A DNA stretch of 64,000 bases from Aphanomyces cochlioides. Taxonomy: Eukaryota; Oomycota; Saprolegniomycetes; Saprolegniales; Verrucalvaceae. Positions 9,358 to 22,599 of the stretch are shown here, one piece after another. Location: the NCBI GenBank assembly GCA_019828595.1, contig JAHQRK010000059.1, positions 1 to 64,000 on the forward strand. The letters are read 5' to 3'. Position 1 is the first letter of the stretch; every line of letters starts with the position of its first letter. The notes beneath the pieces are model-generated. The model did not search any database. It was not told the origin of the DNA and saw nothing but the letters and a program-made list of their open reading frames with translations. Made by a program: the position numbers and the translations under genes.

Positions 9358-12300
9358 TTAGCGAGAGAGACCCGTCACCATCGTTGGCTGACACACATGC
9401 GTTTGAATTTCTCGTGCGGAACAGATAATATTGCAATGGGGACATTCCGTCGGCCGTAAAGCACACTCAGCATGCTCATGACGGTCTTTCGTCGTTCGGG
9501 TGAGGGTTTTGCCGCATCCAAATCGGCAGACGACAAGTTGGAGCTTGCATTCAAACTGCTGATGCTTTCGAAGGTTTTGTTTCGGAAGCATTTTGCCACA
9601 AGTACACATAATAAGGCGACAGCGACTCTTTTCGTGGCTTTCACAAGCACGGGCTTGGAGGAAAATGCCACAACCGGCTCGGCATTGCACGAGGCGATGC
9701 GAGCATTCCGACTCGAGATGCTTGTCTTTCTCTGCCTTGGGAATAGTCAGCCCGCATTGGCAGTCATATTCCGTCGTGTTCGCATCAGGTCTGTATATGA
9801 AAGAACCTACTTGACCTCCCATGATGAGATCGGACGAAGGGCCGAGAATCGGTTGCACCTTTTGACTCATATCTGGAGAAAGTTGAGGCGGAATATTTTC
9901 AGCTTTCCTCTCCCGTCGTCGCACGACAGCAGCCATGCCGACAGTTGCAGCTGCAGTTGCCCCAAGAGCAAAGGATTCAGTACTGAGCGACTGGAAGATA
10001 CCGGTGTTAATCAAAAGAGACGTCGCAATGACAGGCATGATGCCCATCTTGAAGAAAATGGAGATCGGTTGGCTGATCAGCCATGTCGTGAGAAGACCCA
10101 CGAGGATTGAGCTAATAAACGCATCGCCAATATCGCCACCAACGGTAAACGAAAACTGGAGGACAAACCAAGCGGCAAAGCCATCGATGGAGGCACACAT
10201 GACGTAGACGACGTAGTTGACCCAGTTGGGAAAGATGGGTTTCGGCACTGTCTGTGGCTTTTTCCGAATAAATTGGTTGTAGAGGAGTCGCGACGTCATG
10301 CGCAATTCCTTGAGTTTTTCCTGCTCTTTTAAAAACACTTGTCGAGTATGGAGTGGCATGCTCTGCAACATCTTGGCCTGCTTGACTTCTTGCTCCAGCA
10401 TATACTTCTTCTTAAACTTCTCCACACCCTTAGAGTCTGAACAACTTCCTTGATCTCAGCCTTGGTCTTTTTCGTCTCTTCTTTTTGCTGCTGCTTCATT
10501 TGACGCTGCGCTTGTTTTCGCATCGTTTTGGCATGTTTAACATGATGTTTTCGCTCGTGGACGGCAACCTAACACATTCCAATAAATCCCCAGCGATGAT
10601 AAAACTCTTACCTTCACTTGCTCCTTGACAACTTTCTTTGAAATTGTATCGTGGGAACCCGATGTAGACAACTTTCGACTGCTTATTTTGCGGATTGGGT
10701 TTCGTTTTGGTGGTTCATCAGGAGACGTCGACCGGAGTTGAGTCTTGAGCATTTTCTTCGTCGCAACGAGCTCTTGTTTCGCCCGTTGAATTTCCTTGCG
10801 TGCATGACGAAGCACGGCAGCAGAATCTTGTGCGTAGCATTCCGCACAAGCGTGGAATTTTTGGCAATAGTTCAACAATATGCTGACACGCTCGTAGTCA
10901 ATCGGCTCAAGCGTAAGACCTTCTTCACATTTGAGAAGCTCCTCGGCCATGTGAATTTCAAATGCTAGTTTTGAAACTGTTTCAGGTGACAAATGTATTG
11001 GTTCAAGCTTGCTCAATGTTCCCAGCAAGTCTACGTCTTCCCACATTTTCACCAGCAATGCAAGTGCCTCTTGTGATGTTTTCTTCGTCGTGGAGTGCTT
11101 GAGAACAATAGCCGTATTCAACGGGTCATGTCCTTCCAGTCCGACTGGACTGCTATCGATATTTGGTAAACGATAATCTGCATCGTAGACTTCATGATTG
11201 TGGAGAATCAAGAAGTATGATTGGGACAAGGATCCGATCATTGAATTCATGCCATCGTGTTGAAGCAGGTCGCGACAATAATGGAATTGCGAGAGTTGGA
11301 TTGTATTGAAAACTGCCTGCAAATCCATGCGGAGCAAGTCGTATTTGGTATATTCGACTGGGTTCCCATATGCGTCCACTTGAAATTCAACTTCTTGCTC
11401 ACCATCTACCATTTGGTAGCGCACTAAGTAGTCGTATTTCTTGCCAGATTTCTTGAAAAGGACAACAAGAGCCAATGTCACAGGCAACATAATTATATTC
11501 GATACCAGACCACTGACAATAATAGTGCCAATATTTGGCGTAAGTTGACGAAGACGGTATAAAACGGCGTTAGTGAGCATAGTACTCATCATTGTTGTAA
11601 ATATGATCATTAGTCGTTGTGGCCTATACAAGCTTATGGATTATAACATCGCAAGACGCACCGTGTGAAGTCAGGATTATACTGGAAGAATATAGAAAAG
11701 AGTTGATGTTCTCCCGTCAACCCTTCCCAAAACCCATGGAGAGTTGCGTAGAGCTTTTCTAGTCTTGTTTTCGCATGCGCTGCTTTGGGCACTTCAAATA
11801 GCTTGGTTGCGTCAACCTTTTTTCCTTCCATTAGTCGTTGGCGCTCTTCTTTATCCCTAGAATTCAAGAGTTATTCGATTTACTTCGATCCAAAGTTACT
11901 TGATAGTGTCTCTTTTATCCAGGCGTCGACCATACACCAAGCCAGACATATAAAATGAAAAATATTGCCATCGTTATGACAACTTTGAGATTTTGCTTGA
12001 CGTCTTCGAGTGTTGTTTTATGATTGAACACTGCCACCACGTTGTCCTCTACAGCTTTGAATGCATCACCCATTTGCGTGCTAAAATCTGTCAAGTGGGT
12101 GCAGTTGCATATTGTATAGTCCGGGTCAGAGCTTGGCACAACTTCGCAGCCTTCGGACGACCATAGAGCCAACTAAAGCATCCCGTCAATACGTAAAAAA
12201 ATTCGAGAAGTGAATATACCTTAGTATCCCAATATCGACACAAAGGAGTCGAAACAATCTGGGGACATACATAGGATATGTTGTCATCGGCTGTTCCGTT

Positions 12301-15300
12301 GCAGGTCACAACTTTGAAAATATTGTTTTTGGCATCACAGGTAATGTTTTTCGTGGTCGTCTGATTAACAAAGCATTCCACAGTTCCATTGAGGGGCTTA
12401 TCTGGCTCCTACCATGGAATAAATGAAATAAAGATCGAGTTGCTTACGTACAGGATATTTCATATTGTTGCGCATGCGAAGTGTAATTCCTTGTGTAAGG
12501 TTTGAAACAGCCAGAGGCTGGTTGGCGCACAGCAAATTGAGTCCCATGACAGCTGAATTGATTGCAGATGCGTTTTCGCTACTGTACAGATTCTTCGAGT
12601 ACAATGCCGCGTGCGTGTCCATAGCATTGCCACATCCAAGGCTCGAAAACTCCGAAGGAAAGGCGAAAGAAGGAGCAGTGTAATTTTGTCGAACTTGTTC
12701 AGCACTGAGAGGTAGCTCAACTTTTGCCCCGGTGAGCTCTTCTGGCTCATGACGTTGCACAGTTAGCTTTAAGTTTTTGGTATTCAGTTGGACTGGTGCT
12801 TCACCAGGTAACATATCGCTTAGAATCGATGAGGATAGAAGGGACACCGTCGAGCCAATTTTTGCACTTTGGGTAGCTGCTTCTTCAAGTCGCCGACTCG
12901 TCGAATTTGCTGTCACAGAAGGTGCATCTAAAAGACTAGAGACAGATAGACCAACAGCAGAGGTAGTGGCAGGAGATAGTGTGACGCTAGATGAAGCGTT
13001 CAAGACATTGACAACCAAATCCAAGGCTTGGTTTTGTTGTGCAGGGCTGAGCATTGCCACATTGGCGGTGATCGAAGCTACGGCGGAGCTTTGCTGCTCC
13101 AGAGCTTGCGTTGTTGGCTCAATATTTGCATTAGCGATTGCCATGGAGCTCAACAAACTACCCAGCATTTGCTGCTTTTTGTCATATTCCTCCTGCGATG
13201 TGTTGCAATCCGTGTCGTACCAGGAATTCGCGCAGTTGCATGTTGCTGAGCACTCTAGATTGTCACTCGAACACTGTGGCGGGTCCAGGGTGCATGATCC
13301 ATGTCCTGAGCAAATTGAGCCTGGTACTGCACTCGGGCACTGCTTTGGAGGTTTTGTCGGGGCTGGGGTGGGCAGGCGAGAGCCTGATGGGTCACTTGGA
13401 CCAGGCGTCACTGGTGGAGGGGTTACTGGTTGAGGAGGTATGCTCGCAGTTGGCGTCTGGCTGGCAGTAGATGTCAACAAAGAAGCGAGGATATTCACTA
13501 AATTCAAGACCTGACCAGGGTCTTTGCTGGAAGCAAGATTGGCTAATTGGCTGTTTGATTTTGAAGAAACGCTTGCGTTTGTGCAGCGTCAGTCTTAGGG
13601 AGTGTGACAGTAACAGTCGTAAGTGCCTGAGTTGCATATCCGTACGAGTCTGCGATATAGCTAACTATGGTGATGGTGTTGTTCTTTCCTCCTCCAGCGG
13701 GAAATACTGTGTCAAAAGATGTCGTCAGTGCAAAATCACCGAGAGGAACTTGAGTGGCAGTTGGAGAATAGTCTCCAACGATGTATTTGAAACTGAATTG
13801 CAATGGCAGATCCTCGTCTACCCAGTTATCGCAAGATAAGTGAAACGACGTCGACAAAACTGATCCACTTTGAGGATTCGCTGTAACCTAAATATCGTGT
13901 CAGGCAAGTTTTGTGATAAAAAATTATGTACTGTTCCGCTGGTGGGAGGTTCGTTCATGACAACTGATGTCTGTGCACTACTAGTTTGGTTGTATTTGTC
14001 CATACCAGTAAGGATAAACACGTAAGTTCGCCCAGCTTTGAGAGTATTTGCCAAAAGAACCATTCGATATGACGTCTGCAAGACAATAATTAGTTGGGAA
14101 ATGTGGGGTATACCTACCGTAAGAAGCCCAAATGTTAAAGCAGCAATCGAACCATCTGTGTCTCCATCAACTGACCACTTGGCTGTCGGCTGGGGATCCA
14201 TTGAGCTGGTTATGTTGCCAGTAAGAATAATTTTCGTGTCTGGATTGAACTTTGCTGCTGACAATGCTTTGATAGTTGTAATTGGTGGATTGCCAAGTTT
14301 GATTACATAGCTTGCCGACGCGCTGCTTTGGCGTCCAGTCAAAGGATCAGTCACAGTCAAAGTATCAAGATTGTCGTCAAAGGAGGTAGAGCAGAACTTG
14401 GAACCACGCTGATCTTGCCGTCAGCGATATCGACATTCATGCAACTTCGTAAGTTGGTATTTAAGTGACTACAGCTCCATTGGTACAGTAAGGCAGTAGA
14501 TGAATTGTCGGGATCAGTCGACCTCGTCCCGTTTAGCAACAGATCAACTGCATTTCCTGCTGAGCGATCTCCACCGGAAATTTCAGCAATCAATGGGGAG
14601 GGACCAACTTGGACATAAACGCTCGCGGAATTGTTTACCCATGGCGTTTCTGGTATAAAGACAAGAGCTGAAACAGTATAAACACCGTAATTAAGCTGCA
14701 CGAGCCTGAGCTGTCGAGGATTCTTGCTCAACGACACGACTTGAGATCCATTGATGTACCAATTAATCCCTAAAGATGGATTTGCTGCAGTGTCACCACA
14801 TGTAGGTAAAGCGGCGACTGACGTCAGTCGCAAACCCTGTGATTTTGTTACAAACACTTGGCTGGGACCTTGAATATAGATCGACGGGAGGGGCAGGGCC
14901 GCTTTGGTTATGATTAATGGTCCAGATGAAGCATTGATGCCCAAGAAATTTATCAGTGTTAATGACACGATGTAGTTGACATCGCTTTGCAAAGAACTTG
15001 AGGGAATAAATATCGTCTGATTTGTTGTGCCCAGACCGTCTAAGAGTCCTGATGGTGTAATACCCCATTGCCATTGCATTGCTCGTCCGCCAGATCCGGA
15101 TGAAGCCTTTGCATCCAAGTACAAGTCGTCACAAGAACCTACAAACAATTAATTATTCGATGTAATAGAAAGGCTCACCTAAATTTACAGCACCAACGAC
15201 AGAAACTTTGGGAGTAAATGGAACTAAAGGCAATCCCACAGACAGGAAAGTCGAAGGCATGGATAGAATAGAGTCGGGCGATGATTTTAAAACTCCTCCA

Positions 15301-18300
15301 AGCAAGCCAATAGTGTCACTTGGTAGAATCGTCGCTGATTTTCCAAGGACTACTCGGATTGTATTCGTATTAGGCCAGCTGCAAGTTGGGGCAGTGCCGA
15401 AAATATTCCCAATAGTAAGGTTAAAAACCATGGAGCAACGGAATGTAGATCCATTGAAGTTGGTTTGATCGACTGCCCGATTAAAAGTTGTTATTAGATC
15501 TGCTCCAGTGTTCCCAAAGTACACATTTTGAACCAAAGGAGGAGGCGTCCGATCAGCAGTCTCAAGAATTGTCAACATTACTGCGGGGATATTTACAGAT
15601 GCGTATAGTTGATCGTCCGAAGCAACGGTATGTAGAATGGATCTAAAATGAAGTAAGAATAATAAATTGGTTACTGTGTGCTTACGTGACAGCAGTGCCT
15701 TGTTTAATTTGGTCATCTGTTGCATTGATTATCACGGATTGCTTGATATTCCAATTATCCTTCGTAAAGATTAACTTGGAAGGGAAAATACCAACTCTCG
15801 ATTGATTACACGAAAGTGACAGAACCACATTTGCAAAAGGGATTGTTGCCAAAGTCACAGAATAGCTATCACCAAAAACTGCTTCTGCCACGATGAGCTG
15901 GATGCCATTTCCCACCTGGGAACCAAAAAAGCGTAATCCAGACACGTCTGGGTCTTGAATACTTATTGCTGTTCGTGGAGCATCGAGTAAGTTATAGTAC
16001 GGATCCTTTGTGGCAATTTTAATAGAGCAAGAAACAGTCACATTGCCTCTGTCTATGAAGTCTCGAACACTACTGAGTGATAGCGTCTTTGAACTTGTCT
16101 CATTGATTTCAAGAACAGCAAAACTCTGTTTAAATCTCGACATATTGTCGCAGGTCATGTTCACGACAACTGGTGCCTGCGGTGGTGATCTGAGTGCAAT
16201 TGTGAACTGGACACCTTGTCCTTCCACCATGGATGTAACGTTGGAGTCCATTGAAATTCCTGCGACCATCAGAGTCTGGTTTACCATCGTCACTGCAGTC
16301 GTGTTTGACGAAGGTACGCTATCTGTTGCAATGAGAGTCATTGAGTACACCCCTCCTGCACTTCTAAGTTGGGCATTCGGCTGCACTAGAATTGGCACAT
16401 TTGGCAATACATTTTGAAGTAAACCATTCGAGTTCACTTGGAGGCCGGCTTGATTAGATTGAAGGTTCAACTGAACTGTTTCGTCCAAAATATTCCGGCT
16501 GACGAGTGGTTTAAAGTCAGAGAGTGATAAATTCGACCACACATTCCCAATACCGTATGATACCAGCGGAGCAAGCAACACTGGAGGGTACGCAATAGGC
16601 AGAATGTTTATCTTCATTATTTTTACTGTCGCGGTTGTATCACGTGGACTTGGTACAGTACTCTTAACGGTGGCTGTAACGTTTATCTCGATTGCTCCAA
16701 ACCAGTAAAGCTTCATCTTCAGAGGAAATAATTGGTTTGACGGTGAAGGCAGTGGAATCTTAACGACAGGATCACGTGTTGAGTTTGTAGAACTCAAGGC
16801 TTGTGAGGGAGAAACAGTCATATTTAATACCAGCACATCTGTTGACGAAATAGACCAGACTGTGATATTTACAATTACTGTCTCGATTTCTGTGTACGTT
16901 GATTTGATTGTTGACACCTCGAGTCGTGGAAGGGAAGGAAGAGGAATAACAGTGACATTCCATGACTTTGCCACTTCGATCGTTTTAGTAGTGTTCACGA
17001 GAATACTACGGACAATCATGGAAAATTGCAATGGACCTAAATATCCTAGTGTGGTAAATAAGGTCAAATTCGACCAGGGGATTCGAGTGGTGTTTACCAC
17101 CGGCAGTTCGACCAAGTTTCCAGTAATCGAGATATTTGTGCTGTTGATCAATATGCTCTTAACAATTGTCTGATCCATTGACAAAAATACACGAATAAAT
17201 TGAAGACCTGTTGTGTCTGGGTTATTGACTTGAAAGTTGCAAGTAATTAAGTCAGTTGAGTATACAGTCCAATTACTGAACGAAGAAATTGTTCCCAAGG
17301 TATTGAGCTGAATAAGAGCTGTTTCTGGTTGCGAAATAATATTTACAGTCGTGATTTGTATCTGCTTTGCAACTGATACCGTTAAAGGCGACGAAATATT
17401 TTCCATCGACGTTGCAATCGAAAAATATTTACTTGTACTCGGTTGATATTGTGGCCAAGCAAGGGTAAGCGGGGATGTTGAAACGTTGGATGTTGCTGCG
17501 TTCACAATTACAAGGTCGTCATAGGACTGTGGTGACAGAACGGTGCTTGCTTGGGATGCATTGACAGTAATACCGTCTGAGATATTGTACACATTAGGTA
17601 CATTAGCTAGTGGAAGTATTCGAAGGTCAAATGGGACCTGGAATCCACCATTACTGACAAATACAACTCGAAACACCCCGGTATAGGCCGACGAGACTAA
17701 CAGCTCAACGTTAGTTTGTTGTACAGAGAAGAGACGGATCAAACCTTTCATACCTAAATCAGCAAGACCGAGGGTATACGCAATAGGAGCCACTCGAGGC
17801 ACGACAACAACAACCCCAGTAGATGATGAAATATTAAACTGAAACCGTGATCTCAATACCACTGCATAAGAAACAGCAATGATCTTGGGTTTGACCGTAA
17901 CATTCACGAGTGTACAGATGTCACCGATCAAGTACACAGAAAAATTACCAGTGAAAGAATATTTGGTTTGGAGGTAGGTCAATTGATCTTTCGGACTGAA
18001 AGAATAATTGAGGACAGTAGAATTCACCAAATCTGGAGATTGAGATTGAAAGTTTGTCCAAACTTGTTGCACGGCAAACCCTTGAAAGTCCCACAAGTTA
18101 ACTACGTTCACCAATGGAATTGGAATTAAAGTTCCTTCCTCTACAACAAGATTCCGTCGCTCATAAACAACTAATCGGGCCAAAACAGAAGAAGGGTCAT
18201 CTTGCCAAATCACTTGAACTCGATACATCCAGTTCATAACAGAGGCTCCTGTCGATGAAATCTGCGCCATCTGAATTGCATACTGAGCCACACCAACATA

Positions 18301-21300
18301 CAACGACGGCATTTGAATCGATATCGACATCTGAGATATCATCCGCGACACATTCAGCTCGCCCATCGATTTCATAGCTGGCACTGTCCACGATTCGTTC
18401 AACGTCAGCTCATCCACCAGGTGCATCACAGGATAATTCGTCGCCGACTGGACAGCATACACCGTCACACTCACTGGTGCCACGAAGTTGAACGCATTCG
18501 ATAACGTGATGACTAACTGGTCTGAGACTCCCAGCGAAATATTGTTGAGACGAATCAATGCAGTCGTGTTGAAAGGGACAGAATTATTGATATCCACTGA
18601 AACGACGTCAAGCGGCACGTCAATTTTCGGATGGATGGTTGGCATTGGTAAGGATGGGGAGAGCCAAGACATGTTGCCTTGGTTCGTCCATTGCGAGATC
18701 ACGTTGTTTGGTTTCAGCACTGACACGCGCAGCGCATAGCGTATAGTCCCCACAAAATACTGTCCGAGCTGAAACGCCACTGACAGCGAGTCAATGTTGC
18801 GCGACACATTTTGATACGCTGGTAAAGATTTGCCAGGCAACGTCCGCACACCCTGATTCAACACCGCCGGCCAATATTGTGGCGGAAATGTGTTTATGGA
18901 TTCGACGGCGAGCAGAGTGGTGACCGCATTCGACGATAGTGGATCCAACACACGAACTTCCACTTGCAATTGATCGGTGACATCTAGCGCAATATTTGAC
19001 ACCTCCAACGTCCCCAACGAATTGAATGCCACCGTCTGATCGGCAACAACTGAGCCAACTGTCAAATCGAGGAATGTACAAACCGAACAATAGGCAACGG
19101 GTCACTTGGATGTCTTTCCCATCTTGTCTTGACGCGATACATCCAATTTCCAAGAGAGGTTCCCGTGGATGAAACCTGCGCCACTTGAATCGCATATTGT
19201 GTCATGCCCACGTAGGAAGGTGGCATCTGAATTGCAATCGAAACTTGCGATATCAGACGTGATATATTCAATACACCGACTGATTCCATCGATGGCACAA
19301 TCCACGATTCTTCGAGCGTGAGTACATCGATCATGTGCATTTCTGGACATCTCGTTGCCGACTGGACAACATACACCGTCACACTTGCTGGAGCCACAAA
19401 ATTGAACGCATTCGAAAATGTGATAACTAATTGGTCGGTGACATCCAGTGAAATATTGTTGAGCCTTATCAGCGCAGTTGTGTTGAAAGGGACAGAGGTG
19501 TTGATATCCACGGAAGCAATGTCGATTGGCACATCAACTTCCTCATGTAGGGGAGGAATAGACAAATCAAGAGGTAACCATGTCATATCTCCTTCGTAAG
19601 TCCACTGAAAAGCTTCGTTGTTTTCTTTCAGCACTGACACACGTAACGAATACTGCATCGTCCCCACAAAAAACAGTCCGAGTTGAAAGGCCACAGTCAA
19701 CGAGTCAATCATGCGCGATACATTTTTATCCGCCGACAAAGCTTTGCCTGGCAGTGTCCACGTCCCATCGTCCAGCAGCACTGGCCAATATGCCGGCGGA
19801 TAAGTATCCATGCGCTCAACCGCGAGCAAGGTCGTGATCACATTCGACACTAGAGGCTCAGACACGCGGACTTCCACGTGCATTTGATCCGAGACACCCA
19901 GTGATATATTGTTGAGGCGTATCACAGCTGTCGTGTTGGACGGGACGGATGTATTCATATCTAAGGAAGCAATGTTGACTGGTGCTTCTACTTCCTCATG
20001 TAGGAGAGGAATAGACATATCAGGGGGTAACTATGTCATCTCCCCTTCGTGCGTCCACTCAAAGTTTTCGTTGTTTTCTTTCAGCACTGACACACGCAGT
20101 GCATACTCCATCGTTTCCACAAAAAACTGTCCGACTTGAAAGGCCACCGTCAACGAGTCGATCATGCGCGACACATTTTGATCCGCCGATAAAGCTTTGC
20201 CTGGCAGTGTCCACGTTCCATCGTCCAGCAGCACTAGCCAATACTTGGACGAATAAGTTTCCATGGACTCCACGGCAAGCAAGGTCATGATCACATTCGA
20301 CACTAGAGGCTCAGACACGCGGACTTCCACTTTTAGTTGATCCGTGAAACCCAATGAAATATTGTTGAGCCTTATCAGCGCAGTTGTGTTGAAAGGAACA
20401 GAGTTGTTGATATCCACGGAAGCAATGTCGATTGGCACATCAACTTCCTCATGTAGGGGAGGAATAGACAAATCAGGGGGTAACCATGTCATGTCTCCTT
20501 CGTACGTCCACTCAAAGTTTTCGTTGTTTTCTTTCAGCACTGACACACGCAGTGCATACTCCATCGTTCCCACAAAAAACTGTCCGACTTGAAAGGCCAC
20601 CGTCAATGAGTCAATATTTCGCGGAACATTTTGATACACCGACAAAGCTTTGCCTGGTAGTGTCCATGTTCCAGTGTCTAACACCACCGGCCAATACTCC
20701 GTCGGGTAAGTTTCTATGGACTCCACAGCTAGCAAGGTAATGATCACACAGGACGTTAGTGGATCCGACACGTGAAGTTCCACTTGCAATTGATCAGTGG
20801 CACCCAATGAAATGTTGTTAAGGCGAATCAATGCGGCCGTGTCAAATGGGACTGAGGTGTTGATATCCATGGAGACGATGTCGACTGGTGGGTTAATATC
20901 CTCATGCAGGGTAGGTGGAGCCAAATCGGGTGGGAGCCATGTGATGTTATCGTGGTACACCAACGACACCGATGAATTTGCTATCAATTTGAGACTGAAT
21001 TCAATAGAGCCATAAAATGAAGGAGGCACTTGGAAGTCGAGAAGAAATGTTTCAATAACTCGACTGAGAGATGGTTGACCCGATAGCTCAGGTTGCCCCA
21101 ATGTCCATGAAAAATTGTTGGACAGGATGCTGCTATTACGCGTCGTAGGGTACGTGGGAATGTCGTCGATAGATAGAGTCACGTTCGCAGCATTCACGGG
21201 CGACAACGACAGCTCAATTTCAAAGGAGTCTGTCGCCCTGAGACTGACATTGTACAATGCAATGTAAGCACTAGTGTTGAAGAGGATCAAGGTGGAGTAG

Positions 21301-21524
21301 TCGATGGATTCAATGTCAAGAAACGCGTTGGGATCTGCTGGTGTTGTGGTAGGGAGATCGATCAAGTCCGTCGAATTCAGCACGATGGATGACGTATTTG
21401 TTTGATTGCTGCCATCAGTCGAGGAGGCATTCCACAGCCCGCTTTCATCAGTCGATTGAGACGCCACCAGAGTGAAGAGCAGAATCGCCAATACAAGCCA
21501 GCAGGGATAGTTCAGGGAGGGCAT
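9358..21524 (-). pseudogene. Polycystin-1-like receptor (modules, REJ, EGF, GPS, membrane segments, TRAF zinc-finger tail), frame-interrupted
   Basis: The start at 21524 opens a clear signal peptide (CWLVLAILLF). About seven ~150-residue modules follow (to about 18130), each with an IRLNNISL-type motif. Then comes a long Ser/Thr/Asn-rich ectodomain, a REJ-like region (LNGTRSTDPD and QWSC near 14530), an EGF-like segment (CSGHGSC, near 13300) and a GPS motif with CNCTHLTDFS near 12091, whose HL/T cleavage site is intact. A first membrane helix follows, then FTRPQRL and MLTNAVLY as in polycystin-1 TM2, more helices (10300-9900) and TRAF-type zinc fingers (9774-9391). Ten GT-AG introns of 38-47 nt can be placed: 19059-19105, 15643-15685, 15139-15178, 14076-14117, 13888-13931, 12409-12451, 12173-12219, 11857-11899, 11624-11661 and 10569-10611. 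Breaks not explained by introns are a TAG at 20031-20033 where sister modules have Trp, and frame shifts near 14380, 13555, 11950 and 10430. I see no PLAT domain. Either a decaying gene or an intact gene with assembly errors. Confidence 0.75.
18130..21350 (-). repeat. Tandem ~450-bp coding modules in the receptor ectodomain
   Basis: About seven modules can be aligned. Shared marks are SVPFNTTALIRLNNISLG, TDQL, WTLPGKAL, SRxIDSLTVAFQ and a linker LPPDLSIPPLHEEVDVP. Two subtypes occur: most modules have LLAVES plus GQFFVGT, while the fifth and seventh have FVAPxSVTVY and SYVG. Neighbouring modules are very similar at the DNA level (for example 19840-20040 and 20280-20500), which points to recent unequal exchange. 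The structural fold is not recognised. Confidence 0.75.
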
Positions 21525-22440
21525 GAAGCTTGTAGGTTGTTATTCACTCATAAACCAGTTCGTTGAGTCGGGAGGAGTCGCGCTGTTTGGTGTTATATAC
21601 CGCTGCAGAAGGTACGAACGGTCATCAGAGTTGTCCGCCGACCTCTTCGAATTTCGAACATTGGAACAATTGAAAATGTCTGTCGACCAGCGAAATACTG
21701 GTCGAGCTCAGATGACGTTCGGATCTGCGCTTTAAGAGAAAAGCGATGACATCCAGCCAGGCGCGTTGTTCTCTACCCAATTTGGCAAGTATATCGGGGC
21801 ATACAGGAGTAAATGTGCATTGAGTTGGACGTGTATGGATCACCGCGCCTTGTGCATCGGCGTGAGATTTCCTGCATGCCCAAATCGACCAGGACAATCT
21901 CAACGTGACTCGGCACCAGAAAGGAAGCTCTTACAACAGGCCCTATCGAGCTACAGTGAAGCGCTCGATACTAAGAGTACAATGAGGAGCCAAAAGCTGT
22001 TCATCCATGCCATGAGTCATAGGGCAGGCAACGCTAACAAGGAAGACACAACCAGTGTGCTTTACATATCACACGCGCCGACATTGTCTTTTGCATGGTG
22101 GCGGCTTCAATATTGACTCATGTCCTGAGAGAACTCCTGACAGGCAGAATACTCTGAACCCTGTCTCTGGAGCCGAAATATTTCTCAAGTCTGTCAAGGA
22201 TGAAAGAAATGGAGCTCCGCGACTGATTTGCCCTTCTTGATGCAATGCTGGGTCGCTGAGTCGAAAACTCGCGTGGAGACTTCATGAATGCAGTGTGAAC
22301 AACTCTGCGAAAAATTTATACGCGGATAGAAATCGCAGCGGCGACCGTTGTCTACTCCAAGAAGCCTGCATTTGACGCGGAAAATCGTGCTTCCATTAGA
22401 TCGTCGTAAGGAATGGCCAAGTACGACGCGATACACGACG
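21474..22440. repeat. Direct repeat R1 flanking the second CRN gene
   Basis: Covers the receptor gene's first codons, its promoter region (21525-21740) and about 700 bp beyond. It matches 25212-25920 in the same orientation with substitutions and indels. Shared blocks include the signal-peptide codons, the segment around gtcgggaggagtcgcgct and the segment around catatcacacgcgccg. Confidence 0.75.
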
Positions 22441-22590
22441 ACTTTCTCTTGGTTGTTCTCTCTCGCAAAATTGTCAACAGTGTAACCACATCGACAACGT
22501 GGACGGACTTTGTGGTCATGCCCAAGGCTTTATTGCAGCATGGCTTTGCGATCAACAAAACGACGCCATTCTTTATTGTTGCTCTCAAGT
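22412..22590 (+). pseudogene. Short open fragment of unknown gene
   Basis: A 59-codon open stretch from an ATG at 22412 reads MAKYDAIHDDFLLVVLSRK and ends in FFIVALK. Upstream there is a stop in frame after a related stretch, so it looks like the end of a broken gene. The first part aligns with the repeat copy near 25893, after which the two diverge. No function assigned. Confidence 0.25.
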
Positions 22591-22599
22591 AGTGGAATT

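Larger units (their letters stand above)
1..17482. repeat. Left copy of a 17.5-kb near-identical direct repeat
   Basis: This stretch matches 46474-64000 in the same orientation and order. The offset between copies is 46473 at the left end, 46516 after a 47-bp insertion and small indels within the first 600 bases, 46517 after a G-run difference near 1330 and 46518 after another near 9102. I noticed two substitutions, at 72/46545 and 2594/49111. Every gene in it therefore occurs twice. The copy continues past the right edge of the window, so its true length is unknown. Confidence 0.97.

Noticed and set aside
11600..12000. PLAT/LH2 domain expected between the first two polycystin helices
   Set aside because: The distance is too short and no PLAT-like strands are visible; the domain seems to be absent.
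12777..13433. 218-codon plus-strand frame
   Set aside because: Antisense to the EGF-like and GAIN-type part of the receptor; no domain of its own.
14378..14385. Programmed frameshift in the receptor mRNA
   Set aside because: There is no slippery heptamer or following structure that I can see. A lost base, real or by assembly, explains it more simply.
20031..20033. TAG read as an amino acid or an intron at this site
   Set aside because: Sister modules have Trp here and the frame continues unchanged. Other genes use TAG as a stop (for example 5619-5621), so a TGG to TAG change is simplest.
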